Shown here: piece after piece, positions 13,069 through 25,955 of the stretch | Position numbering within the stretch: position 1 is the first letter of the stretch | Layout of the letters: the number at the start of each line of letters is the position of its first letter | Notes under the pieces: generated by a model | What the model was told of the DNA's origin: nothing | The model's input: the letters and a program-made list of their open reading frames with translations, nothing else | The model's database searches: none | Translations under genes and position numbers: made by a program | NCBI GenBank assembly: GCA_040954595.2 | Contig: CM082592.2 | Span: 1,922,001 to 1,986,000 of the forward strand | Direction: 5' to 3' | DNA: 64,000 bases | Origin: Balanoglossus misakiensis | Lineage: Eukaryota > Hemichordata

Positions 13069-14880
13069 ATGAAGTTAACACTGTCAGTCATGCTGTGGTA
13101 TATTGTTTTGATCATATTTGAAGGTGAGTTAAATGTGAACTTCAGTCTGATTTACACCAACTGCAAGCGCATCGTGCGCACAGCTGGTTTAGTTGTATGC
13201 GGGCTTTGGTATCGTTTTCCGCGGACCACCGGGGCACCACTACCTGACCCGTCGACTGCCTGAGAGAACAGGCAAAACGTAAAGAATTTGAGTCGATGAC
13301 GGTTTTCTAGTGTATTGTGTAAATTTAGTCCCTGCGAGCACAAACGTTAAGTGAACCCTCACCAAGCATCATCTATAACACGTGTGTTGTTGTTTTTTGC
13401 GTTGCTTGTATGTATTTTAGGGACACTGATTCCTTTGAGCTCGCCCCAAGTCACATTCAGGGAAACACCACAGGACACCATCGTCGCCGCTGACGACAAC
13501 GCGCAGCTCAACTGTAGCTTTGACAAGCTGGAGACCATTGTGGAATGGAGAGATTCGACGAACGGTATATCTTTGGGACGCACATCATTTAAGGAGAGGT
13601 TCGAGGTTGTTGGTGACGCCGGCGCCGATGAGTACCATCTCCGGATAAATGATACAATTCTTGATGACGATGACCAGTACGAGTGTGGAGTTTACGGTGG
13701 TGCCAAGGAATATGCATATCTCTATGTCCTGGGTATGTCTCCAGCAATTCAACTCGTTACTTTTTGCATCGTTGAGAACCTATAGGTATAAGTAAGCGAA
13801 TACAAATGGTTTACTGATGACATATATCTGCATATGCGTAGCTAATAAACGCCAATTTCTCCTTACACGACCCAGAGGGTGGACCAAACTGTACTGTCAG
13901 TCCAAGGATGACGGCAAGAGAAGGCGAGGAACTGGAGTTCGCGTGCGTCATAGACAAGGCTGTACCCCCAGGCGAGCTAGTGTGGGTGATGGACAAACAA
14001 GTCGTGTCTCGGGAAAATGAATCATTGGTGAATATATGGACGCACACATTCTATCGGCAGGACAACGGCGCCGTGTTGAACTGCAGTTTACAGCATCACA
14101 CACTACGACCACCTCCGCCGTCATGTGATGAAGATATCATCATTGAAGTCCAATGTAAGTTCATGATGCTGTGTGCGAGGAGTTCACAAAGAAAAATTCA
14201 TTCCCTTTTTTGTAGTTTTCACCTGTGTTCTTATCGCAAAATAGAGACATTTCCATGTACATGTAATTTGACAAACCACAATACATAAATTTGACGTAAA
14301 ATCGCCTTTATATTTAAAGAAACTCTTCAGTAGTACACATGAGTAAACTTTCATGATTAACTATACACGGTGGTGTGAAAATCCTCCCAGCAGATCCTTG
14401 GAAATACGTAACCCAAACGTTAATGTTAATTCTTCAGATGAGCCCACGGTAACTATATCAAACGTGACAGGCAAGGCGGTAGTAGAGGGAGATAACTACG
14501 CTGCGCTGTGTGAAATAACAGAGGACGGAAATCCATCAGATATCGACAATATGTTCTGGACAGACCCTGACAACACCACGACTCATGAAGACAGCAACAT
14601 CCTAAATCTAGACAACGTCAATCGTTCCGATGCCGGCCAATACACATGCGTCATGTCCAACACTTTCTACGACGGGGAACCTGGGATCGGAAGAGCAACG
14701 GTCTATGTCGACGTGCAATGTAAGTGTCTCGGACTTTTGGCCTCTTCTATCACCAGATGGCGTAATGCTTTAATTTTGAATATCTGCAGGTATTACCTAG
14801 TGCGAATAATGCTTTGTGTGTAACCCTGGAAACCAGTTAACCCATATTTGTTTCACACCAACCAACCAACCAACCACCTA

Positions 14881-14918
<38 letters not shown>

Positions 14919-17900
14919 TGGCGAAAATACACACACAGAAACAAGCAAACAAACAAATTAAACTCATAGCCTCGATCAAAACACCTTTAAAACCTCATGG
15001 AGATTTATGTTCGCATACAGAAAAAATAATCACGTGTTGTAACGGGGTTCTTTATTGTGCCCACCCAATGCCACTTTATATCTGACTTTATCATTATTCG
15101 TTTACTGTAATATATAACAGACGCGCCTTTAGTTAGTATTTTCAATGTGACCTCAACGGTAACAGTGGAAGGCAGTTTCCACGCCGCTCAATGTGACATC
15201 GAAGAGACTGGAAATCCACCAGAAATTGACCGGCTTCTATGGGTGGACCCCAACGGGAACTTCATCAACTACAACAGCAGCACCTTGCAGATAGATGGCA
15301 TTGACCGATCACAGGGCGGGCAGTATACATGCGTCATGTCCAACACATATTTCAACGGAGAGTATGGTACAGGCACGGATGTCACACATATCGATGTACA
15401 GTGTAAGTGTATACTCTTACAACGATACCTGTTACCAAATAGATATGCCTTGTGTCAATGTAATTAAGAAGATGAAGGTATCCAAAAATGCAGTAGGCGG
15501 CTTTGGAATCGTTTACTTTTTGATGTCCTCTTCAAACGTCCGAAACCATACTTATTCAGTAACAAATACCTTGAAAGGGCAAATGTCACATTCTTTTGCT
15601 GAAATACAGATAGACCGTATGTTGACATTGTGGACATCAGTGGTGCCAAGGTGATAGAATACGACACTTACCAAGCAAACTGCACGGTGGATGCCAACCC
15701 TACAGCGACCACAGTTTGGGAGTTCACAGCTGACGATGTGACTGTTGTCGATACGTATCTATCCATAGTGTCTGCGCAGAAACACCACGCTGGAATCTAC
15801 GCGTGCGAGTCCAACAACACATTCTACGACGGCCAGGTTGGATATGGAAACGATACAATCGACTTAGACGTACAGTGTAAGTCTAGCTTAATTATTCTCT
15901 TTGGGTCGTGCTATCTTTAAGATATAAACTGTCTGATAAACGCTGTAGTAGTCCACGGCACCATGTATAAATGTTGTTTCTCGGTCTCATAAATCAACGT
16001 CTATGACGGGTCCTTATGCACAGTATTTTCTTTACTTTCATGAAATCTTTGTACACTACACCTTTCTTTTCAGTTCCACCCACTGTCTCCACCACAGATA
16101 ACTTTGTGGAGGTCCAAGGCAGGTCGTTTTCGGCAGAATGTACCAGCGACGCCAACCCACCAGCAGACATCGTGTGGTTGGATGAAGATGGCGGCGTTGT
16201 CGGCGATCATGAACTAGCATTTGACGATTTACAAAGAACTGACGCTGGAAACTACACATGCCATGCCAGCAACACTTTTTGGGATTCCTCGACCGGCATA
16301 GGGACTGAAACACGATATCTCGATGTCCAATGTATGTATACAAGTTGATGGTTAATATGGGCCAGCCGCTTACAGTGGTGGTCAGATGTGTCCCATTGGT
16401 AATGTGATTTGCTCAGTGGTTCCGTAGATCTGTAATGTGTTTACGAACCCAAAGAACGGCATCTATAGTTTATTTCTGCTAGTTTGTAGGTGTTAAATCT
16501 GTATTGATAATATGTGCAATACAACCACATGTGGAATCACCGTGAACATAAAAGCTACAGAAGTTTATTTCTCACAGATACTCCGGTTATAGCAGATTCA
16601 GAGGAATATTGCATCGAGGGAGAAGATGTGGTGTTAAACTGTGTTTACGACGCAAATCCTGAACCGTACGCTTTCAACTGGACAAAGGATAACGAGGAAG
16701 TGTCCAACGACCAGACGTTTGTCATACCGTCGTGTCAGAGGGAAGACGCGGGACCGTACACCTGTACAGCAGTCAATATATTTCACGATGACACCGAGGG
16801 CGAAGGTCAAGGAACCACTTGGCTCGATATTCAATGTGAGATATATCAGATCTAATTATCATTGAGGAGGCTAAAGACCATGCATTAATGTTCAGAAACT
16901 CGGATCGGAGTCACGGTATTGTCTATAAAAGAACAAAGAGCATAATATTGGATTAAATTCTAAACGAAAAACTTCTTAGATGAATTTCGAAAGATTGTCA
17001 AGCTATTGATCTATGAATACACCGGGTGTTATAGCAATGAGCAGGAGTTTGAAAAATGAGACATAGCTGCAATGAAAGGTAAAACAAACCGTGTGCTGAG
17101 GACTTTATCTGGAAACATTGCACTTTATCGCTTTCTTTTCGACAGACCCACCAGTTGTCGAGAGCGGTCTTGAATACTGCATCGAGGGGGAACCTGTTGA
17201 CCTCGTATGCCACGTGGATGCAAATCCTGACCCTCACAGCTTTACCTGGATGAAAGATAACGACGTTGTATCGAGTGAAAAGACCTACACCATTGACAAA
17301 TGCCACCGATCAGACTTTGGACTGTACGCATGCGTTGCTGTCAACGAACTCTACGACGGTAGTGAACACACAGGCAACGGGACAATTGAACTAATCATCC
17401 AATGTAAGCACTGCTGTATTGTTATTCAATTCAAATATGTTGTCTTATTCTCCTTAAATTTCAGACATTGTCTGTTTATTAAATGAACTTGGTCACAAAA
17501 GTCAATTTCATTTGGAACAGTGATATTTTGTGAATTAAAATTCAACACAGAATAGACAATAATTATAGAACGTTAATAATCAAACCAATGCTGGCGTTAA
17601 AATCTGCTGACGCGTTATTATGAATTTCAGACTGAAAAATGCATTATATCCAGCGTTACTTCATCAGTGTGTTTGGGCGAATTTCCGAAATACTTCCTGT
17701 TTTTGTCAATATTCACAGATCCGCCGAGCATTGAAACTATGCCTCTGGTGTTCGCCATGGAAACCGACGACGTCCTATTGAACTGCTCGGTTCTCGACGC
17801 CAATCCGCCTGACGTCAAGTTGGATTGGATTTTGTCGGACGGAACGACGGTTGAAGACACACCCACACTGTACCTTCCAAACGTCAACAGGGAAATGGAC

Positions 17901-19343
17901 GGCGTGTACACATGTGTAGGTACCAATGAGCTGTACGACGGAAGTGAGGGAACAGGGAGTAATACCACGGACTTAGATGTACAACGTGAGTAACAGCTGG
18001 ATGCTTTACTGTGTCGTACATGTAATGAAGGCCCTTGTGAGAAGAAGAGAGGTTTTTAATGACAGTTCCGAGCCATTTGACTGGTTTGAATTCGGTTGCC
18101 TTCCTGTCAAATTTCTACTTCTTATCAAATGCTGATTATAATATAATTGCTTCATTATATCTATTTGTGAGCATCTGTAGTGTACATAATACCTTGTATT
18201 TACGAGAGTATTATCTCATTGATTTTCTTGCACACAGTTCCTCCGACGATCTTGTTCAAAGATGTCGTTGAAATCGCGGTCGAAATTGGAGCAAACGTCA
18301 CCCTTGAGTGCAAAGCAGATGCCAATCCCACAGCCACACTACTCTGGCGTGATGGCAACAGCGATTTGATCACAGGAGATGAACCGAACCGCCACATAAC
18401 AACTCCAGAGCCGGAAGGAACCATTTCAACCAGCGTTCTCAATATTCCAAACGTATAGGACTCTGACTATGGCGTCTATACATGCGAAGCATCTAACAGC
18501 ATCGGCGAGGATGACTCACATTCTGGAGAGATTACTAGATCAGTACCTGAAGGTAAGCAAAGCCCACTGACCCCAATGCAGGTTGTATATACTAATGATT
18601 ATCAATGAAGTTTGTTCAATATGCCTTTTTTGTAGAGAGAAATGTTGGCAATATCAGGTGAAAATGCAAACATTAGACTCCACAATGTTCATCGATCTAA
18701 TTGGTTGCGTAGCCGGATTTTCTTAGAAAAAATGTAGTGTTGCATTTTATGGAAACAAGAAACCAGGTGGACTATTGTTAAGTGTAGAAAAAGATAGGGA
18801 AGGGAGATTTTTAATTTATATAATTATCATAATTGGTATAATAGTAGGCTGGATTGCAACAGTAATTACTCCAGAAGTTAGTGATTTTGTCTTGGAAGAA
18901 TAATTGTTGGGTCTATTTTTCAAATGCAAATTTATAAGAGTGTATTCTTTACTAACAATCACGTGGTCTGGCCATGTGACCCACGGTATTGTCATTTCCA
19001 GGTGACGGGCAAGCAATATTTCGGCACCCAGTACACGTTTTTCCGAGTATGTTTTTACTTTAGAACCGCCAGAAACGTAACATGTATCAGGCATGGTGCC
19101 TCATCAGCCTCATGGAGTTTCGACTGCAAAGTCTTTGTCTTCACCTCGTTGCTGAACTTGCCCGTCATCTGGAAAATTTGAATGCCAACGTAACTGCGCC
19201 TGAGCACATCTGACGTCATTTGATATCGAAGAATATCAAAAATGACATTTTCTGAGACGAAGTTTCGGCATTTTCTTTACTCAGGCTGTCAACCCGTTTG
19301 AAATCATGATCAGTCGGATATGCCAGTCCAATACAGTAATGTA

Positions 19344-19421
<78 letters not shown>

Positions 19422-21956
19422 CATGATGATAATTATGATGATGATTGTGCTTTATAGTTGTGATGTGCAATTCTAACCCTACACTATTTTCAATTTTCTA
19501 AGAATCGCTACTGGTTGGACTTCTGTTGCTCATCATAGTCCTGATAATAATACTCCTTGTTATCGCCATCATGTTACTTATCCTCGTTTTACGGAACAGA
19601 AAGAAAAGCAAAGGAAAAGACACTGTAGGTGAGTGAGTTATGACGAATACCCTTGAAAAGGAAACCCGTTGTATTCAAATGAATACCCTTTGAAATAGTG
19701 GATTCATTGTCGCATATTTTTCTGTTACTAACTCATAACATTATAATGTTTTGCTTATATACCTTTCCTATTTTTTTCACATGGAAATATGTGTTTACAG
19801 ACAGAACATTGGAATATGACGTTTATGTAGGAACTTTGTAAATTTTACTATATGAGCAAATCTGTTGTTGTACGCCACAATCTTGTTTACAATCACGTGG
19901 TTTGAATAGTTTGTGGGTACTGACTGTATATGTTTTATATCTATATCTTTAATTGCTATGATATGATTGCCTAACGAGAACAACTGTTTTAAGGAATGTT
20001 ATTTTCTTTCTATTCTGCTTATTACACTATATTTACAGACACAGTAGATTCGAGGTAGGTTTTATTTTGTCTGACAAATACCGCAAGCAATATACGGATA
20101 TATCAACAGCTGCATTAATTGTAAATGTTCTAAATGTACCAGGAATTTGCAACCGTTTGTTGTCTGTGGGTTTATCTTAATACGATAAATGATCTCGTTC
20201 GGGTATATTTGATTTTAGCCGTTGTAATACTCGCTTTAACGTGAAATCGATTAAGATTGGTATAAACATGGTAAAAGTTAGTACAGGAAACAAAATTTAA
20301 CTCAGGCGATCCCATTGTTTTTAAGTGGAGTAATTTAAGCCTGACCCTCTCAGGACTAGATGTCACGTGCCTTTCATCACAATTGACAGTTTTCTGGTCT
20401 TATTGGACATAGGAAATGTGGTTGTGTTTTATATCTCAAATGTCACTGGTATGTGTCAATAGTATTGTATATCTCTCCTTGGATATTAATGTTTTTATAA
20501 TTTTCTGTATCTAGGGATTCACCCGAAGCACATCCCGCAATAAAGAATAACACGAAGCCCTACGGTAGGTCAAGTGAAATGATAATAACAGGAACTAGTA
20601 ATCGTGTAAGTTGGTCCTGGCGCTTTTTTTCCCATGATTCAAATTACAGTAAACGCCATATTGGAAATTCTGCCAACTTTCTGTCGTTTTTGCAAAAAAT
20701 TGCGCGACTTATACATGGCGAACATGTTTTTTTTTTCTGAAATAGTGGCTTCAAAGCTACCAAATTATGTAGAAATCAGCTGGACCGGATTTCCCCTTAA
20801 ATACAAGCAAAAATTAATCGTTATAACTTTGTAGTTGCCGTTTCGTTGTTGGACTTAAATAATAATGTTTTCTCGTCAAATCCCAAACAGACAACACCAC
20901 GCTATATCCCTTGTCCACCAAAAGGGCATTTCCTAAGCAGGTAAGTGTGTAAACTAGGTTTATGTGTTTCTACAATTTTGAAGGCAGAAGTAACTGCACG
21001 CGAGAATTATATCATACATACTACAGCAATGCTTGCTTTTTCTATTCCCAGGAGAAATTCTCTGCGTATTATGCAGCACAAAGGTCAAAAGGTAACTTCG
21101 AGATTTCACATCTTCAGTGATTCATAAGTGACGTTAATCTTAGGTTGTATTTCAAGGTCAGTGTGAATTATTCTTATGGCGTCACAATGTCGTAGTGTGT
21201 TTGCGTCCAAGAGATGGAGGAGAATGAGCTGAGGGGAACCAGAGAGAGGGGGAGACAGGCAGACAGAATTAACCGCACACAGGTTTGAAGTTGCCATGTT
21301 ATTTCAATTTAGAAAAGGGTTTTCAGCTACTTTGTGCATGAGAACAGGTCTAATAGTTTATGACACTTTTCATGTCTCCTTGCAGAGGCAGAAAATAAGA
21401 AACAGGCAGAAAGTAAGAAAAAGGAAAACAAAAATGTTACTTTCAGTGAAAATACAACGGTCTACGTTTTGTATGAGGAGCTCAAGAAATCTTCTGGTTA
21501 TGAACTGGTAAGTGGCGCAATTCGTTGTTGTAATCATTAAATGATTTTAGATTCCATTCCCATAGCTTGTATTACATTTTTTCTATATTTTAACACGTCA
21601 GTCACACACGCGCGCGCCTACGCACACACACACCCATACCAACAGACAGACAGATAGACAGACAGACGCTCAGACAGACAGACGTACATGCATAGTTAGC
21701 TGGATATGTTTAGCAATCAAATTTGTGAATACATGCACAGGAATTAACCTTGTTTCATGTCCAATCTAAATGTAGGAGTCTGCGAACATGAATACGGAAG
21801 GCACTGGAGTTCAATCGGGTAAGTGCATTTTGTATTAATTTTAACATTGTTTAGGATATATTGTGTGTTTTCCACCATTATATACAGTTTAGTGGTAAGT
21901 TTACTGACGTTTCATTTTTCGATTGTGTAATTCCAGGAAATCAAACCATTGAATGA
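13069..21956 (+). CDS. Ten-Ig-domain type I membrane receptor, nephrin/kirre-like, 19 exons
   Basis: Exons by GT-AG sites: 13069-13123, 13421-13732, 13876-14154, 14438-14719, 15121-15402, 15610-15876, 16074-16331, 16578-16835, 17146-17403, 17719-17985, 18238-18552, 19503-19628, 20039-20054, 20515-20564, 20891-20940, 21052-21091, 21386-21507, 21776-21818, 21937-21956. The sum is 3300 nt (1099 codons plus stop) and every junction keeps phase. Exon 1 encodes a signal peptide. Exons 2-11 each encode one Ig domain with Cys, Trp and a (D/G)xYxC-type end, and are phase 1-1. Most Ig exons end DVQ and the next begins Y(P/A)P, giving the DVQ-YPP linkers typical of nephrin/kirre-like proteins. Exon 12 is the transmembrane segment and exons 13-19 the cytoplasmic tail. 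Exon 11 contains an in-frame TAG. Likely a cell-surface adhesion or recognition protein; the ligand is unknown. Confidence 0.88.
18238..18552 (+). other. Ig-domain exon 11 with internal TAG stop
   Basis: This 315-nt exon has a clean acceptor (TTGCACACAG) and donor (GTAAGC) and encodes the tenth Ig domain (LECKADANPTATLLWRDG to YGVYTCEASNSIGEDD). The codon before DSDYGVYTC is TAG at 18456-18458; homologous domains suggest a former CAG or another sense codon there. If included, the protein ends before the membrane anchor. Because the exon is phase 1-1 and a multiple of three, skipping it joins exon 10 to the transmembrane exon in frame. Confidence 0.8.
19062..19178 (+). pseudogene. Possible decayed fibronectin type III exon
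   Basis: In the intron between the last Ig exon and the transmembrane exon, an acceptor-like TTTTACTTTAG is followed by a frame reading PP(E), then after a one-base shift RNVTCIRHGASSASWSF. This resembles the start of the FN3 domain that follows the Ig domains in nephrin-like proteins. No usable donor or intact frame is seen, so it is described as a relic only. Confidence 0.3.
19344..19421. repeat. (GAT)n microsatellite in an intron
   Basis: About 26 trinucleotide units upstream of the transmembrane exon, followed by a short imperfect ATGATG stretch. Confidence 0.97.
19503..19628 (+). other. Transmembrane exon of the Ig receptor
   Basis: After the acceptor TTTTCTAAG the exon encodes ESLLVGLLLLIIVLIIILLV and more hydrophobic residues (about 29 apolar in total), then a basic stop-transfer run LRNRKKSKGK, and ends at GTGAGT in phase 1. 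This sets the type I topology and places exons 13-19 in the cytoplasm. A possible alternative terminal exon follows the TTTACAG at 19800; read in phase it gives DRTLEYDVYVGTL and a stop. Confidence 0.85.
21386..21507 (+). other. Cytoplasmic-tail exon 17 with ITIM-like motif
   Basis: The exon (acceptor CTCCTTGCAG, donor GTAAGT) encodes a Lys/Glu-rich segment followed by NTTVYVLYEELKKSSGYEL. VLYEEL fits the ITIM consensus (V/I/L/S)xYxx(L/V), and two further tyrosines lie close by. This suggests phosphotyrosine signalling through SH2-domain proteins, which is inference from one short motif. The exon is duplicated at 29830-29951 with a Thr to Arg change (NRTVY). Confidence 0.7.
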
Positions 21957-22048
21957 TTTACCACCCCCAAAGCACACATGGGTACAACAGGCACATGGTC
22001 CAGGGCCGATCGACAGGAGAACCGCCACAATGAAATAACATTCCACTA

Positions 22049-22054
22049 AATAAA
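22049..22054 (+). promoter_or_regulatory. Polyadenylation signal of the Ig receptor gene
   Basis: AATAAA lies about 93 bases after the TGA at 21954-21956, a normal distance for a short 3' UTR. It is the first such hexamer downstream of the stop and is conserved in the duplicate at 30501-30506. Confidence 0.7.
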
Positions 22055-22961
22055 ATATCACACTCCGTATATACAAGCTCTCCATTCATTAAATAAGTCT
22101 TCGATAGTTTTAGTGTCGCCTGATGAAATTATGCCCACGTCACGACTCTGGGGACCAGTGCTAATAAATTCGACATTGTAGCTGAGATAGCGTTGGTGGG
22201 CATGGTCAACATATCCGATACCATAGTGGGCAATGAGGGTAGAAATAACCAAGTTAATCGCGATTTCGTTCAATTTAGGCCTACTACGATAACTATATAC
22301 ATTGTATGTACTGTGAATTTAGAACAGTTAAAACGGTTTCCCTTGGTTACAGGATGTTTGCTTTCATGTGACCGACGCCCTCTCAAAAAGATAAGGTTCT
22401 CTTGTAACGGACTTTGATAGTATTGATTAAAATGTCGGATTGGTGGGAAATGGAAAAATCCATATATTGAGTATTCTCTTACTTAATTCGGTCTATAACC
22501 TTGTCTTATAGCATTAATCACGATATAAATACATGCAATTCGATGCAAGTCGCACAGTTTTATTGTATAGAGTTGTGAGGTGGGACGGTAAGGAAGAGCC
22601 GGCCACCATAGCGTGTCTATACCATGGGCTTCGTAGATGCCCTATCCTGATATCAGCGAAGAGCACTGTACCCGATTTGCACGCACGGGGGACTTTTGGT
22701 GATAACACCAAACTCTGCATGAACTTTACACCAATGAAAAAAGATCGCCATTTCCAAGAGAGTACATGGCACGGCCGGAGATTATTACGTTGTTCACTGC
22801 CATGGGGAAAATAGTCAATTTGGATATAAAAAAAGGCACAGACTTGGCACTGTTAAAGCGCGTAGCTCATCTCACAGGCATATTCCAGCTGTAGCCGCTG
22901 GTTACAGGCGTTTAGTGAACAGTCAATCCCATGAGGCTGCTCTGTCGTAACGACAGAGAAG

Positions 22962-23096
22962 ATGGCGGCGCCCATAATCTGTGTCGGAGATCGTGAAAAG
23001 ACACCAGCTTGGGTGAAAAGGAGGGACAAAACCAGAATCTATACTTATACGGTGCGCATGAAAAATGGAAGGAAGCGAAGGCAGTCCACTATTTGA
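22962..23096 (+). CDS. Candidate short ORF (44 aa), function unknown
   Basis: An ATG in the context AAGATGGCGGC, often seen at first exons, opens a 44-codon basic frame (MAAPIICVGDREKTPAWVKR and onward) ending TGA at 23094-23096. The second copy at 31413-31547 keeps the frame with one substitution. No domain or splice donor is obvious. Conservation between copies is weak support because the whole segment is recent. Confidence 0.2.
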   Translation: MAAPIICVGDREKTPAWVKRRDKTRIYTYTVRMKNGRKRRQSTI

Positions 23097-24033
23097 ATGC
23101 ATCGAACGGAAAATTGGCTGGGAAGTTACGCGCATGCGCGTGAGACAAGACACACAACACAGACAATCCCCCAAATTTAAATCCCCGGGGACACAACAGA
23201 GGTACAGGTACAAGATGCTGACTTATTTGTACAAAATCGATGCAAACGTTAATTACATGATAAAATTCCACCTTGGGGATTCTGATACATTTCAACGAAA
23301 CACCTTTCCAACGTTAATCAGAATAAAACATTTAAAGTGACATTCCATTGATTATACCTTAATGACGTCATGAGAAATCTATTGACTTTTCCATAGCAAC
23401 AATATCTCCACCCCCGCCTGCCTTGTAACATGCGATAGGTTATATCTTTGGTATTTATTTATTCATTGCTTATTTATCTTTCTCGTAACACTTGATTGAT
23501 CGACATACATTGTAAGTTGTACACCTTGCTGTATCTGTACATTCCAGCCATATTTTTCACTACAGGTTGTAAATTTAAATTTATCAAAACAGTCTTCTGG
23601 TGTTTTTGTGAGCCGAATGAGAAGCTGACTACGCATGCGCCACGATGTTTTTTGAAATGTTATCACATACATTAGAATCATATTCATTCACTCGTTTGTG
23701 AAATGTAAAAGGCCATGCATTCCGAATGCCTTTTCACTATCTGACATTTTGTTTAATATCTCTCCTAGAATCACCCCCCCCCCAAAAAAAAAATCTCTTT
23801 AGACTTAAATGATGAAAACATACTGGTCTGAATGCTGCACATGCGCGATGAACGGCAGTGTGGCGTTTGGATTAACACTGAATAATTTACTAACATAATT
23901 TTGACCCGTAGCGATTACAGTCCACACCACGTGGAAGTAGGGTATATGATAAAAAGGGCACAACACCCTGGTTTTTATAAAGGGTCAAAGTCCTGAAATA
24001 TTGTCCTTGTTCACATTCGTTACTATGATTAGG

Positions 24034-24064
24034 TAGTAGTAGTAGAAGTAGTAGTTGTTGATGA

Positions 24065-24108
<44 letters not shown>
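24034..24108. repeat. (TAG)n-(GTT)n microsatellite
   Basis: Trinucleotide tract of TAG units followed by about 16 GTT units. The counterpart in copy 2 (about 32486-32568) differs in unit order and number. Confidence 0.93.
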
Positions 24109-24109
<1 letters not shown>

Positions 24110-25499
24110 CAATTAATTACAAAACAGCTGCAGCATGAATCGCTATGAAATTGATGAGTCATATGCCCATGGCTGTTAGTATAAATAATTGAAACAAAAT
24201 GTCGAATCGTTAAATTTATTGTGGTACTAAATGGATTTGCATGACATGCCAATTTTGTAAATGTTCATGATGGAACTCGTATGTGTTCTTGGTCAAATTC
24301 GCGACGCACAATTCTCTGGAGGGTTTTTTTTTACACAGAAGAAATGAACAACACCACGTGTAGAGGGCGCCATGTGTTGGAGAAGCAGTGACTAGTGCGT
24401 TCTAGTCAGTTGTTGCCGTGTTACCGCATGGGGTGTAATCTCAAGCCAGATTCTGAATAACGCATGGTTTTCGATTGGCGGTACGTAGCTTTGGTAAACG
24501 ATGGTTAATAGCAGAAATGCTGCGTTGTTATGACAACAGACCAGTACAAGGAATAACCCGGAACTGTTTTCTGTTTAATCTAGGTGGGAATAATATGGCA
24601 GACATTTCACATAATACCCATCGTTTTATTTCATTGTCACTAGTTTTTGTTATGTTCCATTTCCTAAAACAACATCATTGCGTGTGAAGTTGTAAGAGGA
24701 AATTGCTAATTATACATTGGATTGTGAAAGTGTTAAACCAAAACGTGCAAGGAGACGCCATTACAAGTGCCTCATCTCACTAGCCATTATAATTAACCAT
24801 ACGAATATCAGGATGGTAATCCTTGCAATAGTAGTGGTCGCGTTCGTCACATCGTTGGAAAGAGCAGTATTGAACCGGGCTTGAAAATGTCACTTTTCGG
24901 CCTGTTGGACCACAGTACAAACCGTTGGCAAGGCGGTCCGGACACTTTAATATTAAAAATACAACGCCATATTAAGGTATAGGATGCTATGCAGGAATTG
25001 AGATCTCTTTATTAATAATGGAACTCAATACGTATTGACTTGTATTTTATAACGCTATTATTCGTCACGTAAACCTACCATGTTTAAAAAAATACAACTT
25101 ACGTTTTAGGGGAGTTTTTAAGCATACTAAACGTTAATTGGATTTCTCAAGCAATTTAACAGCTTATATCATGTCGATTCATGCAAACTACACTGTTGTT
25201 CACTTCTTGAAGACAGAGAGGGATGTTAAAGATACGACATACAAAAATCGTTTACTTACATCAACTGAACTACATATGACATGTAAGATATCGTCCTCAT
25301 AAAATTCTAATGTACATTCTAAACACTCCTCGCTCCTTTCTTCTTCTAACAAGTGTCCCTGAAATGAAAAATGTAACTCCTTATAGCATTATTTTTAAGT
25401 TCATGTTATTTTCGATAAACGATAACAACATTCAGTTACTAGACAGAGTCAAATGATATCCACACACTCTGATCGAGGTGACCAACAAGCACTCAGCGA

Positions 25500-25534
25500 C
25501 GGACGTACATACAGACAAGACAGACAGGCAGAGT

Positions 25535-25594
<60 letters not shown>

Positions 25595-25730
25595 GGCAGG
25601 CAGGCAGAGTGACAGACAGACAGACAGGCAGAGTGACAGACAGACAGGCGGACATGCAGGCAGGCAGAGTGACAGAAAGACAGACAGACAGGCAGAGTGA
25701 CAGACAGACAAACAGACAGACAGGCAGAGT

Positions 25731-25770
<40 letters not shown>

Positions 25771-25955
25771 GGCAGGCAGGCAGGCAGAGTGACAGACAGA
25801 CAGACAGGCAGAGTGACAGACAGACAGGCGGACATGCAGGCAGGCAGAGTGACAGAAAGACAGACAGACAGGCAGAGTGACAGACAGACAAACAGACAGA
25901 CAGGCAGAGTGACAGACAGACAGACAGACAGACAGAGGGACAGACAGACAGAAAC
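25500..25955. repeat. (GACA)n array with higher-order repeat
   Basis: GACA units are interspersed with GGCA and GAGT variants, and a roughly 180-bp higher-order block occurs twice (about 25590-25770 and 25770-25950). The equivalent tract in copy 2 (about 33955-34150) is less than half as long. Long frames here, rich in Cys-Leu-Ser-Val or Thr-Asp-Arg-Gln, are artefacts. Confidence 0.95.
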
